Assembly (NCBI GenBank): GCA_905182995.1 | Contig: CAJJDP010000119.1 | Location: 235,384 to 299,383 of the forward strand | Origin: Paramecium octaurelia | Taxonomy: Eukaryota; Ciliophora; Oligohymenophorea; Peniculida; Parameciidae | Reading direction: 5' to 3' | DNA: 64,000 bases | In this document: in pieces, positions 11,236 to 23,331 of the stretch | Position numbering within the stretch: the stretch's first letter is position 1 | Layout: each line of letters begins with the position of its first letter | Notes under the pieces: model-generated | Told to the model about the DNA's origin: nothing | Databases searched by the model: none | What the model saw: the letters and a program-made list of their open reading frames with translations, nothing else | Program-made: the position numbers and the translations under genes

Positions 11236-14200
11236 TCATTCATAAAGATATGCTGATAAATCTTTTGGATCTCTACTGATGTACTAATATTTCGATAGAA
11301 ATTCAATGGATAATTTGAGTTACTCATTTGTAATTACGGTTGGATAAAAATGTTGCAAAACTTTCTCAAGTAATGTTGTGTGAAACACTCTTTTTTCTGC
11401 TTTTAAGACTTTCATTATACATGCATCTAGCTGATACTTAAAATCTTATGTTTTATCAACAATAGGTTTAACTTAATTTAGATCTAACATATATACTTTC
11501 ATTTATATATCGTTCATTTTCGTATATGTTGTGTTCCATGATGATCCATTCTTCTTTGATCTCTTATTCAATTTATGAATTATTTAAATAATAACATTAT
11601 TCATCATTCCAAAGAATTTTTAGTTTGACCTTTTATAAAAAGAATTAAATACCATTCTATCGAGTTGAAATTTAACTTAACTCTTTTCTAATTTGATTGA
11701 ATCAGAAATATAGTCTAAGGATTTTGGGTCTTCATTTTTATCATACAAAAATAAAATTGCTGCTTATACACAATTTATCATTAGCCATTTATTTACTTCA
11801 ATCCAATGGATTTCAACATAAGATAAAGTATCACTAAATACAACATTGTATTGCTAATTATGCATCATATGGTATTCTGCTTTTTGATTATCATAATATT
11901 TAAATATATTTTGGTCATTACCATAATGTACAGGCCATTTCTTTTTATTGATTTGAATGATTTCTTAAGTGACTCCATCAAAAGTACTTACAGGGGTCTT
12001 CTATGCAAGATCTGAAGTTTCAGTAATCATCTTATACAACTTTTTTAGCTTATTATTTCCAAAGAATTTTTTCATTTTATCAAGTATTTATTTTTCATTT
12101 TCTAGATGATCATTGACCGATTTTTTATCAAAAAAGAACAGATAACCAAGTAATCTTGAAGCCAAACGATAATAATAAATCTATGATATTGAGTGAAATT
12201 TTTACATTTAGATAATATTCGGAGTCTTATACATAAGGTAACAAAGAATCTTATACCTTTATTATCTCATCTTAATTCTCTTCTCTTTATTATTGATCAT
12301 CAGTCCTGGCCATCTACAGAGTCAACTCATGTACATAATTGCATAATTACAATGTTAATTGAATACTCTTTGTAATAAAATATTCATTACTTATTCTAAA
12401 CTTATGAAAAATAAGTTGAGTTCTGATTTGACAATCATTTCAAGGTCATATCTTCCACTGAAACCAGTGCTTTGTCTAAAGCATTACTGAATTAGATCGT
12501 TAAATTTATCATAGATATCGCATAAAATCTTTACTAGAGATTTATATTTCGACTTTTATTTCTCTAATTCATGATGCAGAGTTTCCTTTTTGTATTGCTC
12601 ATCAATTGCTTTCCTTACAAAGGCTTAAAAGTTTTATTTAAAATCATTGAAGTATTCCTCCCTGTCTTAGAATTTGGAATACACTCTCAAAATAAGAATG
12701 ATTTCCTCTCTTACACTTTCCTTATCATTACAATCTTGAAATTCCTTCAACAACCCTTAAAGCCCTCTTTCATCTCTTAGGATTACCCCTTTATATGGAA
12801 GCAGCAATTTTTCATATACAATTCTCAAAATATTTATATAATGATCTCTTAATTTTTCTTATTCTATTAAAGACTTAAACAATTCCTCATTTAATTTTAA
12901 ATCTCTTTCAACTAATGTTAGATAATCCTTAACTGAATATACTTGAGACCATTTCTAATTTTTTTATTGGTATTAATCCTCTATAAATTTGAACAGCACC
13001 TTTTAACATAAATCATCAAACACATTAATGTCTCTTTGAAGTAGCAGTTTATTCTCTGAAATCGCTAATAATATTTAAATGTAATTCTGATATTTCATAA
13101 TAGAATTATTAACCTCAAGCTCTTACTTTTTATGAACAAATTCATATTCTTGTTTTTTATAAATTTGTTCTAGATGATTCAGCAAATTTTTAAAAATAGT
13201 TTGTTGANTATTTAAATATATTTTGGTCATTACCATAATGTACAGGCCATTTCTTTTTATTGATTTGAATGATTTCTTAAGTGACTCCATCAAAAGTACT
13301 TACAGGGGTCTTCTATGCAAGATCTGAAGTTTCAGTAATCATCTTATACAACTTTTTTAGCTTATTATTTCCAAAGAATTTTTTCATTTTATCAAGTATT
13401 TATTTTTCATTTTCTAGATGATCATTGACCGATTTTTTATCAAAAAAGAACAGATAACCAAGTAATCTTGAAGCCAAACGATAATAATAAATCTATGATA
13501 TTGAGTGAAATTTTTACATTTAGATAATATTCGGAGTCTTATACATAAGGTAACAAAGAATCTTATACCTTTATTATCTCATCTTAATTCTCTTCTCTTT
13601 ATTATTGATCATCAGTCCTGGCCATCTACAGAGTCAACTCATGTACATAATTGCATAATTACAATGTTAATTGAATACTCTTTGTAATAAAATATTCATT
13701 ACTTATTCTAAACTTATGAAAAATAAGTTGAGTTCTGATTTGACAATCATTTCAAGGTCATATCTTCCACTGAAACCAGTGCTTTGTCTAAAGCATTACT
13801 GAATTAGATCGTTAAATTTATCATAGATATCGCATAAAATCTTTACTAGAGATTTATATTTCGACTTTTATTTCTCTAATTCATGATGCAGAGTTTCCTT
13901 TTTGTATTGCTCATCAATTGCTTTCCTTACAAAGGCTTAAAAGTTTTATTTAAAATCATTGAAGTATTCCTCCCTGTCTTAGAATTTGGAATACACTCTC
14001 AAAATAAGAATGATTTCCTCTCTTACACTTTCCTTATCATTACAATCTTGAAATTCCTTCAACAACCCTTAAAGCCCTCTTTCATCTCTTAGGATTACCC
14101 CTTTATATGGAAGCAGCAATTTTTCATATACAATTCTCAAAATATTTATATAATGATCTCTTAATTTTTCTTATTCTATTAAAGACTTAAACAATTCCTC

Positions 14201-14758
14201 ATTTAATTTTAAATCTCTTTCAACTAATGTTAGATAATCCTTAACTGAATATACTTGAGACCATTTCTAATTTTTTTATTGGTATTAATCCTCTATAAAT
14301 TTGAACAGCACCTTTTAACATAAATCATCAAACACATTAATGTCTCTTTGAAGTAGCAGTTTATTCTCTGAAATCGCTAATAATATTTAAATGTAATTCT
14401 GATATTTCATAATAGAATTATTAACCTCAAGCTCTTACTTTTTATGAACAAATTCATATTCTTGTTTTTTATAAATTTGTTCTAGATGATTCAGCAAATT
14501 TTTAAAAATAGTTTGTTGAATATGTTAAATATTATCTTTAATAAATTTGCAGACTGCTACATCATAGAAACTGAAGGTCTCTTCCTGACTAAGGGTTTAA
14601 CACTAACGAAATCATGAAAAATCAATTACAATATGATAGCAAGCAAGATTCAAATATTTGGATGTAGTTTAAAACTGGAGAAAATTAGTGAAAAATTCTT
14701 CTAAATCAGACAATTTCTTAAATGTTTTATCATAAGCATCCTTTAGACAGGTTAGCAT
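11236..14758 (-). CDS. Cullin (E3 ubiquitin ligase scaffold), interrupted by an assembly duplicate
   Basis: Scaffold of cullin-RING ubiquitin ligases. The N-terminal half is helical and fits cullin repeats. The cullin homology core appears as YYYRLASRLLGYLFFFDKKS (like the family's YAKMLAKRL block). The C terminus is a winged helix: CIMKVLKAEKRVFHTTLL, then EFLSKYQYISRDPKDLSAYLY, matching the neddylation domain; a lysine sits in the IMKxxK position used for Nedd8. Introns include one at the N-terminal side (27 nt) and one beside the YYY block (25 nt); one intron in the middle would be about 41 nt, so that boundary is tentative. The segment 13209-14519 repeats 11897-13207 exactly; with the repeat removed the protein is about 700 residues, a normal cullin size. 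Confidence 0.85.
11897..14519. repeat. Exact 1311-bp direct duplicate around a single N
   Basis: 11897-13207 and 13209-14519 read identically (offset 1312), separated only by an N at 13208. Both copies lie inside one cullin gene, which would be nonsense as a real protein with both. This is the pattern of two contig ends that overlap but were joined with a gap character instead of being merged. Confidence 0.9.
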
Positions 14759-15065
14759 TAGTAGAATTATCTATTTGCATAATTACTTAGCCTATGGAGT
14801 TGAATTTACCTATTTTCTTAAAACACTATTGTATAATTATATAAATAAAGTACGAATCAAATTTTACAAATACATTGATTTAATAATCCCGTGTTTTTAT
14901 GCTATTTTATATTAAACCTTCTATTTGAATTTTAAGCTCCTGTAGCCCTATCTCTTAATCTTGGATACTCATAAATAAAAAAAAATTAAATAAACATTGA
15001 TTAAATAAACAAATTTGATATGAGAAATATTATTGAAGCTAATAGACACTTGAATTTTATATAGA
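14759..15065. other. AT-rich spacer between divergent genes
   Basis: About 300 bp separating the cullin start from the start of the small plus-strand gene. Nothing beyond AT-rich sequence is visible; it presumably holds both promoters. Confidence 0.4.
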
Positions 15066-15525
15066 ATGAGCAATTTCGTTAATCAAAATCCTACTGATAT
15101 GTTAAATGATAAAGATGGGAAAATAGTAAAATAAGATGACTATATTAATTTCACATAATATATAGTAATGTCGAATGGCAGAAAATTGATAGAATTTATG
15201 TATCACTATCTTAAAGATACTCGTTAATGTTTTCTCTAATTACTTATTCCATTAATTGAGATGTAGTTTAGCAAAATTTAGCTATAAGTTCTAATGTAAA
15301 TTTTTTAATCTTTAATCAGAATAATACTATGACTTCCTTCCTTTAATAGCTAAATGATAGGCATAAGCAGCTATTGCCTCAAAGGATTTTCTCGAAATCT
15401 AAAATGTTTAAGTAGTTTTTTGAATTACTCGATATATAAAATACAAAGGGTCTGTATTTAGAGATGATGGTATCGTTAGTAAATGCCTCATTCATTTTAA
15501 AACTTTATTCAAATTGCGTGTTTGA
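15066..15525 (+). CDS. Hypothetical 123-aa protein
   Basis: Four exons (15066-15222, 15261-15295, 15320-15453, 15480-15525) joined by introns of 38, 24 and 26 nt give 124 codons ending in TGA. The N terminus (MSNFVNQNPTDMLNDKDGK) is acidic and polar; the middle (LKDTH, FLQQLNDRHKQLLPQ) looks helical. No known family is recognised. The 38-nt first intron begins GTTA and is the least certain. Its last 17 bases overlap the 3' end of the gene on the other strand. Confidence 0.5.
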
Positions 15526-15804
15526 TATTCTCCAACCACAAATCTTTCATAAGTTGTTTTTTTTGTTTAGAATCACTTATTCCTAACATTTCACAAAGGT
15601 TATTTTTATAAGATTACATTTTATTTTCATATCCTTCAAACCTGGATTAGTTATTTCCTGATTAATCAACATCCCCCAATTTACAGTAATCTTTGTAATT
15701 AATTATTTCAAATTCAACGACAATTTTATTGCAACATCTTTTGTGTTTCAATAAGTTGTGGATTTTCCTTGATCTAAATAAGCATAGCTTTACAGTTAGG
15801 ACAT
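15509..15804 (-). CDS. Hypothetical 91-aa protein
   Basis: Start ATG at 15802-15804, one 20-nt intron, then an open frame of 92 codons in total ending at TGA 15509-15511. The protein is basic near the start (RKIHNLLKHKRCCNK), acidic in the middle and ends in a K/Q-rich helix. Three cysteines (CC and C about 17 residues later) are not enough to call a zinc site. Tail-to-tail neighbour of the plus-strand gene, overlapping it by 17 bp. Confidence 0.5.
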
Positions 15805-16074
15805 ATGCTGTCTGTCATTTATAATTATTAATAGTAATAGAATATTTATATCGATGCTCATTATTTTTTATAAAATTGACCAATTCATATCTAAATATTT
15901 ATTAAAACCAACTTAAAAATCAATGGAGAAAAACAAAAAAATATTAAAAATTTTAATTGCATGAAGTATATGGTTAAATCAAATAATTCCTTGAGAATAT
16001 CTCTCTTATGAATAATAAGATGACTTATATCCTTCAAAACAAACCTTCTTTTTAGATTAAACTAAATATGAAAA

Positions 16075-18298
16075 ATGAGAAATATTCGATCCTAGGAATT
16101 TCTTATCTATTTACGTTTGATATTCTGGTCTAATCAGGGTAGTAATCAAGATGATTTTGATCTAAATGATTTTGCATTAAGCATAGCGCTTGAGAAGTCC
16201 TCCAATCTAAACTGCTAGGGTATGTTGACATACTAATATTCTTACTAAATCGCTCTCTTTTTGGACTAACTTTATCTTTTCTCAATATTTGAAAATTCTT
16301 ACTCTAAGTATAATAAGGGAGGAATTAGATCAATTCTTATACAAAAATGGCGTACACATATATAACAAGCAGTTGTAATTACTAAATCTTCCTTAACTTT
16401 TCAAGAACCACAATACATACTAAAACCTACGTTAACAGTTTTCAAGCATTCCAAAATATACTATTATTTAATATTAAATGAATTAAAAAATAATCATTTA
16501 CAAGCCATAAAATAATTGCTTCCAAATAACCTTAGATAAAATTATTGATTCTAAAGATGCTAATGAATCTTTCAAATATATATTTGATTAATACTAAAAT
16601 AGTTAAGAATTATTGGATAATAAGTAAGAAATTTAGTATAAAAGGTTTCCATTTTCAACTAACCTTAAAGTAGCTAAGATTAAAAAGATATTTGCATATG
16701 GAGCATCACTAGACGTTTAATATTATTATGATGGATTAGATGGAGAATAGCTAGAGATTACTTACATTACTAATTAGAATAAATTAGATGAAGGCTTTGA
16801 AGAGGCTTTCGAAGTAGGGTAGGATTTGAAAAATTTAGAAGTTTCTATGCTTAAAAAAGTGTTTTTCAATCTAATAGAAATATTTTATTGGTCTGCAAAC
16901 TTTGGGTACTTATTTTTAATTTCTAATTAGATTATTTTTTGACCCTCTTTAGAGTTGTCTCTTTTACTATAAAGAATAGGAATAATTCTTATTACTACCA
17001 ACTTTCACGTTAATGACTAAACATATATTCTAGTCCAAGGCACCTAATCTGCTTGAAAAGCTTATAGAATTTAGATTCAAATTATATCAAAATGCTGTAT
17101 ATATTGTCATTAAATCAAGACATTTAATTTTCTCTATAGGTTTTATTTGAAATTTCTCAATCCAATTAAGAACACAGACGAGGATTTATCATTCTTTGAG
17201 GAGTATTTCATTAAAGAAGTTGAAATTTAAAATTTGGAACCTCAATTTGATAATAATCAAAGCTATAAAGGTGCTGATCACTTCTACAAAGATCAAAGAT
17301 ATTAAAAGAAATTACCTAGAACTAGGTTTAAGTAAACTATGTTGCTATATTAATTATAAAATAACGAAGAACTTAAGGTGCTCTTTAAAGAATTTAATTA
17401 AAAGGATTGCAATTTAATTGCTTAAAATAAAGAAGCTTAAAATAAAGAAGCTTAAAATAAAGAAGCTTAAAATAAAGAAGCTTCAAATAAAGAAGCTTCA
17501 AATCTTCTAGAATTCCAATTCAATAATTTGACCTAATTTTTTAGTAAATTACCTAAAGTGATCAAATCTCATAGTTATGAGATATTTGGAAAGTTTATGA
17601 ACACTATGTATGAATACTTGAAATCCAAGAACACAGACGAAAATAAAATAGATATGGCACCATATTCCAAAGTTGTTCACAATTAACATAAAATCGAAAT
17701 ATTTAGTAAACCTGAAACTAAGGATTAATTTCAATTTAATTGGTCGAGTTCAATAATTAGAATCAATCGATAAACTATGGATCAGAAGGGTCAATAAATG
17801 ATCCATGAAGATTTAAAGATACCATACATGATGACGTACAAAGAATCGTAGGCATCCAATAATGGCAATTCACAATCTGACTAAGCTATATTACTGAAAA
17901 CACACATTTCTGAAATCTAATTTTCAATAGATACAGCAGATGACATTATTTATTTAGCCAATATGCTCATCAGAGAACCCACACCAATGAATATCTATGT
18001 CGATTAATCCAGAAAACTAACCATAGCAACCACAATTTAAACAGTAGATTATTTAATATTATTAAAGCCGTGTCCAATAGGCATATTTAAAATTGGCATT
18101 AGAATCTTTGATATGTTCCAAATCTACTATCACATGATACTTGATTTTTATCACTAAAATATATTATTAGGGAGGCCTGTGAATGAAAAGAAATATTAGG
18201 CATTTGCCAATGAGATTCAGCATTATATTTTAGATTACGAGGTTGATTTTGATGAACAAATGAAAATGCTGGAGCCAGTGCAAGTAAAACAATAATGA
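16075..18298 (+). CDS. VPS50/syndetin-like protein (EARP tethering complex), tentative
   Basis: 714 residues once introns 16375-16405 (31 nt), 16906-16930 (25 nt) and 17097-17119 (23 nt) are removed; codon count is exact. The C-terminal region carries an S..I.RI...L pattern and a block TIATTIQTVDYLILLKPCPI followed by IFDMFQIYYHMILDF, which resembles the VPS50/CCDC132 C-terminal domain (position after position of hydrophobics plus a D..YY motif). VPS50 belongs to the complex that recycles endosomes. The identification rests on this pattern and could be wrong. A pentapeptide minisatellite lies in the middle (17420-17494). The gene ends 27 bp from the convergent lipase-like gene. Confidence 0.5.
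17420..17494 (+). repeat. Coding minisatellite, 15-bp unit x5
   Basis: Five tandem 15-bp units (gcttaaaataaagaa and, in the fifth, gcttcaaataaagaa) encode AQNKE repeats, the last one ASNKE; a sixth unit is degenerate. The unit is a multiple of three, so copy-number change keeps the frame. It sits in a linker between two folded-looking parts of the VPS50-like protein. Confidence 0.9.
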
Positions 18299-18324
18299 TA
18301 AATTATTAATATAATTTTATTTGA

Positions 18325-19140
18325 TCATAAGTCTTTGATCAATTATTGAATTATATCCACAGTCTATTCACCATTTCTCTAGTTTGGTATTCCAATCATT
18401 GCCCCATGATCGCAATCCAATGTAGCAACATGTTGTCCCCACTTTGTTTCATTATGAGCGAACACTCCATCGGATCCACTCTCTACTGGGTATTCCTTTT
18501 CACTCTCGATGATGGTCCCACTTGCTAGGTAAATTTGTGACATCTATCCAACTTCGGTCTCTGCATTCAAACTAAAATACTGTAGATTCTAATTTTATTT
18601 ACCTTAATATTTTCTTTATTTGTGGCTACCAAATTGAAATCCCTTATGTTTTCACTGTTAATTTCTTCGAAGTAGTTTTATCTGACTCCCAATACTCTGC
18701 AGATGGGCTCAATGACATCATCCTCAATTCTTTTTCTTCTGTACAAATCGCTTAAAATTGATCCCCTATGAGGAGTGCCAATGGTAATCAAAGATTTCGC
18801 TCTAATGTTATTGTTTTGACTCAAGGCATATCTTAAATCCAACCCAGCAATTCCATATCCAATTAAATGAAATGGTTCATTGAATTTGCTTAAATACTTT
18901 GCAAAATATTGTGATCTGGTTTCAATGTCCCCTCCGCACTAATTCAGGATGAGTTATGGTTTCAAATTCTAGATTATTACTTAGAATTATCGGAGACCCT
19001 AATTGGCAATCACTTAAGGCAATGAATTAGCACAAAATACTATCATAAATTAAAATTATTATTTATATAATCAAACACAGGAGATCGTTAATCTAAAATT
19101 GAGCAATATTTTCAACTTCATTAGAGATATCCGTCTTCAT
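18325..19140 (-). CDS. Lipase-like alpha/beta hydrolase lacking the nucleophile serine
   Basis: 251 residues after removing a 37-nt and a 23-nt intron. The fold markers of LipA/LipB-type triacylglycerol lipases are present: LLLFCANSLPQV at the oxyanion strand, HLIGYGIAGLDLRYAL at the nucleophile elbow, SLITIGTPHRGS after it, SDGVFAHNETKWG around the acid and LDCDHGAMIG around the histidine. At the elbow the family reads G-H-S-M-G-G; here it reads G-Y-G-I-A-G, so the serine is glycine. Acid and histidine positions are kept. The protein may be a binding or regulatory relative rather than a lipase. Confidence 0.75.
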
Positions 19141-19231
19141 TGTTTATTAATTAAATATTACTATTAATTATAAGGGAACTCAACAAAAATCATAGATTAT
19201 ACAATAAAAAAGGTGATATATAATATAGTGT

Positions 19232-20328
19232 TCATAAACGCAATTTATTGGCCAATTATTATTGTATCTTATTCTGCTTTTGCTTTTACTTTTAGGGAGA
19301 TTGAGATTGTTTTAATTCTTTTCCCCTTATCCAGCAATTCAATTCTGATGAATTTGGTCTAGAAGGCTTTTAATTTGGAGATTTTGAATCTTTCTTCAAT
19401 TATATCATAGATTTTTAGGTTTTCATCTTCTGTTTCTTCATATTTACTCTCCTCTACCATTTCATGTTGCGATCATAGAATGATTCATAGTGTTGTTCTT
19501 TAGATGTCAAATTACCCTTGAAAGTACACTAAGTATTATGCATAATCATACATCCCTTAAAACAGAATTTTATATTGAACTGGACTGCTCATCTTGTTTT
19601 TCATCTAAGGGAACTGCTTTCTTTTTCTTCATCCATTCATTCAATTTTGACATGAAAGTACTGGTACTTGCTTGCTTCTCCAAGGATTCCCTTATGGAAA
19701 CTGGAGCTATGGATGTTTAATTTGATGTCTTTTGTCTCAAAGGGTCTAACCTTCTTTTTGCCTCCTCATCCTACATTAATTTTATTTCGTTGTCAAGTTA
19801 TAAAATTTGATTTAATATTAATTTCTTTTTTTGGATCAAATTTACTTGCGGAGACTTACTCTCTCTAGACTATACTACTTTGTTCGGTTCCTTCGGTAGA
19901 GGTATATTATCGCATGAATTACGAGTAAACATAGTAGGAGTTTAGGTTCCAGAGTTCTTGACGGGAGTACTCATTTTTGGTGAGGACTCATACTTTGAGA
20001 TAACAGTTTAGAGCAATATGTTGTCCTAGACTTACTATTTAAAATTTAGCATTTCAATTGAAATATTTCTATTATGTTATGGTTGTACTCTATCGGTTTA
20101 ATGAACTGGTTGGTAGGAACAGGGTTGAATTATCTTGGTTTGACTGTTATTTCCAAAGACAGTAAGTTGTCTCCCATTCAAGAAGAATTGCTTGATTGGG
20201 GATGTTGTGGTAATTCTTTTAACTATTTTTGCATTTGAGATAGTTTGTAATTACTCTAAGGATTTTAAGGCTTCTATCGCCTGGGGTGAAACTTACCTCC
20301 AAGGTTGTATTAATTAAACAGTATTCAT
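19232..20328 (-). CDS. Hypothetical basic, mostly disordered protein (357 aa)
   Basis: One 23-nt intron; exons total 358 codons. Start ATG 20326-20328 (MNTVQLIQPWRQVSPQAIEA). The protein is rich in K, Q, S, T and N, with predicted short helices (ALKSLEQLQTISNAKIV) and a very basic C terminus (PQKQKQKQNKIQQQLANKL). The segment KMSTPVKNSGTQTPT has S/T-P sites. No recognisable domain. Confidence 0.7.
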
Positions 20329-20551
20329 TTCAACGTTAATTAACTTTATTAATAAAATTTTATATAAATAAATATTAAAAATAATTGAATATTAATGCGA
20401 TGAGAGAAATGGGTCTTCAAAATTTAATCAATGTAGAGTTTATTGTAATAGATTAATTAAAATTTGTTAATTAATAATAATTATAATATTAATAATTTTA
20501 ATGACATGTTCAAATCAGATATTGCTGTAGAAATAATAATATTATTTAATT

Positions 20552-21343
20552 ATGTTTGATTTTCAATTCATATCCATAATCATTATTTTGGGATTTAGTT
20601 TGGCAGCCTGGACTGCTGATCTCCTTAAAATAGGCTATGGCAAGCATCTCTCTCATTACATGAAGTTGACTCTGCCCCCAAGAATAGGGTGGATCCTCTA
20701 CGAATGCCCTAATCTAATTTGGTTTGTGTATTTTCTCCCAGCCATCACCCTTGATTTCAACAGCTTGCCCATTCTATTGTTCGTCACCCATTACTTCAAT
20801 CGTGTGATCATCTACCCTTTAAGGTATTTGCCAATTTATCTATGACTTAAGACTATCTCCCCTTGCAAGACCCATCCCTGTTGAAGTTGTATCGAGTGCC
20901 ATCCTATTTACTACCTGCAATGGCTATATCTAAATTACAACTCATTTAAATAGAGATCTTCAATTATACCTCCCTGATTACTTAAGAATTCTTGTAGGAA
21001 TCTTAATATTCATTTATGGAATGACGTCTAATATCAAATGTGATAATATCTTGAGAGGCTTGAAGAAGGAAAACTCAAATGAATACAAGATTCCATATGG
21101 CAATTTATTTGAGTTGGTATCATCTGGCCATTACTTAGGCGAAATAATTGAATGGTAAGAATTATTAATAAATAAAAAAGGTTTGGGTACTTTTTGGTTA
21201 GTGGATAGTGGAGTGGATTCCTATTTTTCTTTTCAACCTTGTCAATTCTTTCAGCCAGAGCCGTTTCAACCCATAAATGGTATAAGAACAAATTCGACAA
21301 TTATCCAAAACAAAGAAAAGCCATAATTCCATTTATTCTGTGA
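20552..21343 (+). CDS. 3-oxo-5-alpha-steroid 4-dehydrogenase-like reductase
   Basis: 245 residues after introns 20824-20851 and 21155-21180. It matches steroid 5-alpha-reductases: PPRIGWILYECPNL, VTHYFNRVIIYPLR, FTTCNGYIQ, then GMTSNIKCDNILRGLK, NEYKIPYGNLFELVSSGHYL, GEIIEWFGY, and a C-terminal HKWYKNKFDNYPKQRKAIIP. These include the conserved NADPH-site residues and the family C terminus. It is polytopic, with about six hydrophobic segments, and should sit in the ER membrane. Substrate in a ciliate is unknown: sterols and very-long-chain enoyl substrates are both plausible for this superfamily. Confidence 0.9.
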
Positions 21344-21385
21344 AATAAATTATTTTTCATATAATAATAATATTATTTCAAATAT

Positions 21386-21723
21386 ATGTACAAAGAAGGA
21401 GTGAATCCGTTTGAGATTATGCTGAATAAGAAGGTGCAGGCCATTACAACTGATGGCCGTGTGTTTTGTGGGTATGATATATCCTATATGTTTAATGGAC
21501 TCTAATTGGAATTGATCAAGCAATGAATTGTGTATTGCAAAACAGCGAGGAGAGAGTGTATTCACTAGAGACGGGAGTTCAATTTTTAAATGCGGGGTTG
21601 TAGGTGATTAGAGGAGACACGGTGGCAGTTTTAGGGGAGGTCAATTTGGAGAAGGAGAAGAGCATCGATTTTGATAAGGTCAAAGCCAATCAATTACCCC
21701 CCATTTTCAGCAACACTCATTGA
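21386..21723 (+). CDS. LSM8: U6 snRNA-associated protein LSm8
   Basis: Sm-fold subunit of the nuclear LSm2-8 ring that binds the 3' end of U6 snRNA. Sm1 motif: NKKVQAITTDGRVFCG; Sm2 motif: LQVIRGDTVAVLGEV, as in human LSm8 (IVRGDNVAVIGEI). To connect CG with TLIGIDQAMNCVL, 26 nt must be removed starting at the GT in 21471-21472, leaving exactly 104 codons. The removed stretch begins GTATGATA but ends in TG rather than AG, and keeping it leads to an in-frame TGA. Either a sequence error or a defective splice site. Confidence 0.85.
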
Positions 21724-21817
21724 TTTAATTGGAATATTAAGTTGAATTTAATTTTATGTGGGAATTCGAATATCTAAATTGGAATCATTTTCTTAATTAT
21801 TATATAATTGGGTATAG

Positions 21818-23312
21818 ATGACAGAGGAGAGTCTGGAAATCACAACGTTTTCTCAGTTCATATCCAGTTTCGAAACTTTACTGGTAAAGGCCTTGCCCAC
21901 GGTTATTGGAATGGTATGAGATGGAGATTTATGAAAATAGGAATTGAGTATACTTACAACGTTGGTGAACATGTATTTCATTATAGGGAGAGACAGTATT
22001 GATATAAGATTATTGAAGATGTGATTGGAATAGGTTTTGGGACAATATATGCGAATTTACTTGTGAAAGGATTGTTGCTTTGCATGAATTCTAGCATCAC
22101 TTCCATAATGACTAGGTAGTTTAAATAGCATCAATATGTGAAGATAGGGATCTCCTATTAAAGATCCTTGCTCTTGAATGGAGTTTTTCTGATTTTGATT
22201 ACCCCTGTAATTGCTGGTTCTACCTTTATCCTCTCCTAATTCAATATCCCGAAGTAGGTTACATTATTCTCATATTGAAGCATTGTAGTTGAAAAGGCTA
22301 TTCAATACGTATGGGAAATGTTACCAGCCCTATACGCATTCACATACTTTGATTGCACCAAGAACTATCTGACTTCCATGGGCATTGATTATCCAGTCTT
22401 AGTTATACAAATATTTACTACTGTAAATCAATTCATTAACTTACACAGATTTTACATATCTACTTATCTAAATAATTGATAGTGTATTTGGAACTCGGCA
22501 TAAGTGGGGCAGCTTGGTGTAAGAATTTTTCAAGTTGCACATCTTCATTGCTTATGTATGCTTACATTTTCAAATATTAATAAAATCATCCTGCTTGGAT
22601 TGAATGGGACCGAAGGACATTAAAATCAATTCTTGAATTTTCCTATGGATTATTGCACTCATCCTTCAAAAGTTATTTATAAAATGTCTCCTTTGAAATA
22701 ATGGGGTTTCTTGCATTGTGGCTAACGTATGAGGAATTCTCCGTTTGCGTGTGCCTCATTTTTACAGCCCAAGCACTATACATGTTTTTCTTGGGAGTAG
22801 CTATGACTGCTGCTTCTAGAATAAGAAGATTATTTAAAGAGCAAGAGTATGAAATAGGAAGAAAGCATGTTTGGCATTATTTGGCAACCAGTTTGATGAC
22901 TGGAATATTGTTATGCTTCTTGTTGGTGGTATTCAAGCAATAATGGATTGCTCTCTTTTATATGGACAACGAAACTTCACTTATTTTGTCTAACAACTTG
23001 AAGTTGTTCTTACTAACTCTTACGATTGGTGGGATGTAAATTATGTTGGCAAATCTCTTGGGTGCCTTGGGAGAAGTAGCTTTTACTATAAATGTTTAAC
23101 TGTTATGTTAATATGCAATTGGAATTGGAACCGGCATCTATTGGGGATATTATCATGATTATGGATTGAAAGGATTGTGGTTTGGATGGGCTTGTGGGTT
23201 GTCAGTGAGTGCAGTAGTACTATTCCTGAGATTAATACTGTTGGATTGGGAGAAGAGTGCTGCCAGAATGTTTATAGAAGTAAGAGATGAGACAAATCAA
23301 CAACAGCAATGA
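21818..23312 (+). CDS. MATE-family multidrug/toxin extrusion transporter
   Basis: 463 residues with about 12 hydrophobic segments; four introns (27, 23, 27 and 26 nt) give 464 codons exactly. MATE hallmarks: ALPTVIGMELSILTTLVNMYF in helix 1, IGIGFGTIYANLL in helix 2, NSSITSIMTRQF, YVWEMLPALYAFTYFDCTKNY in the helix 6 area and a second-half HSSFKSYLQNVSFEIMGFL block. MATE carriers exchange organic cations for H+ or Na+. It would act in the plasma membrane or a vacuole. Confidence 0.9.
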
Positions 23313-23331
23313 TTAAATTGATGGACTCTAA

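Noticed and set aside
11897-14519. Cullin tandem gene duplication
   Set aside because: Exact identity, a lone N and location inside one gene fit an assembly join error better than a recent duplication.
16075-17200. Apparent frameshifts in the VPS50-like gene near 16530 and 17140
   Set aside because: Both vanish with 31-nt and 23-nt GT..AG introns; the total is then a whole number of codons.
21985-22030. Apparent frame break in the MATE transporter
   Set aside because: A 23-nt intron restores the helix 1 to helix 2 connection and exact codon count.
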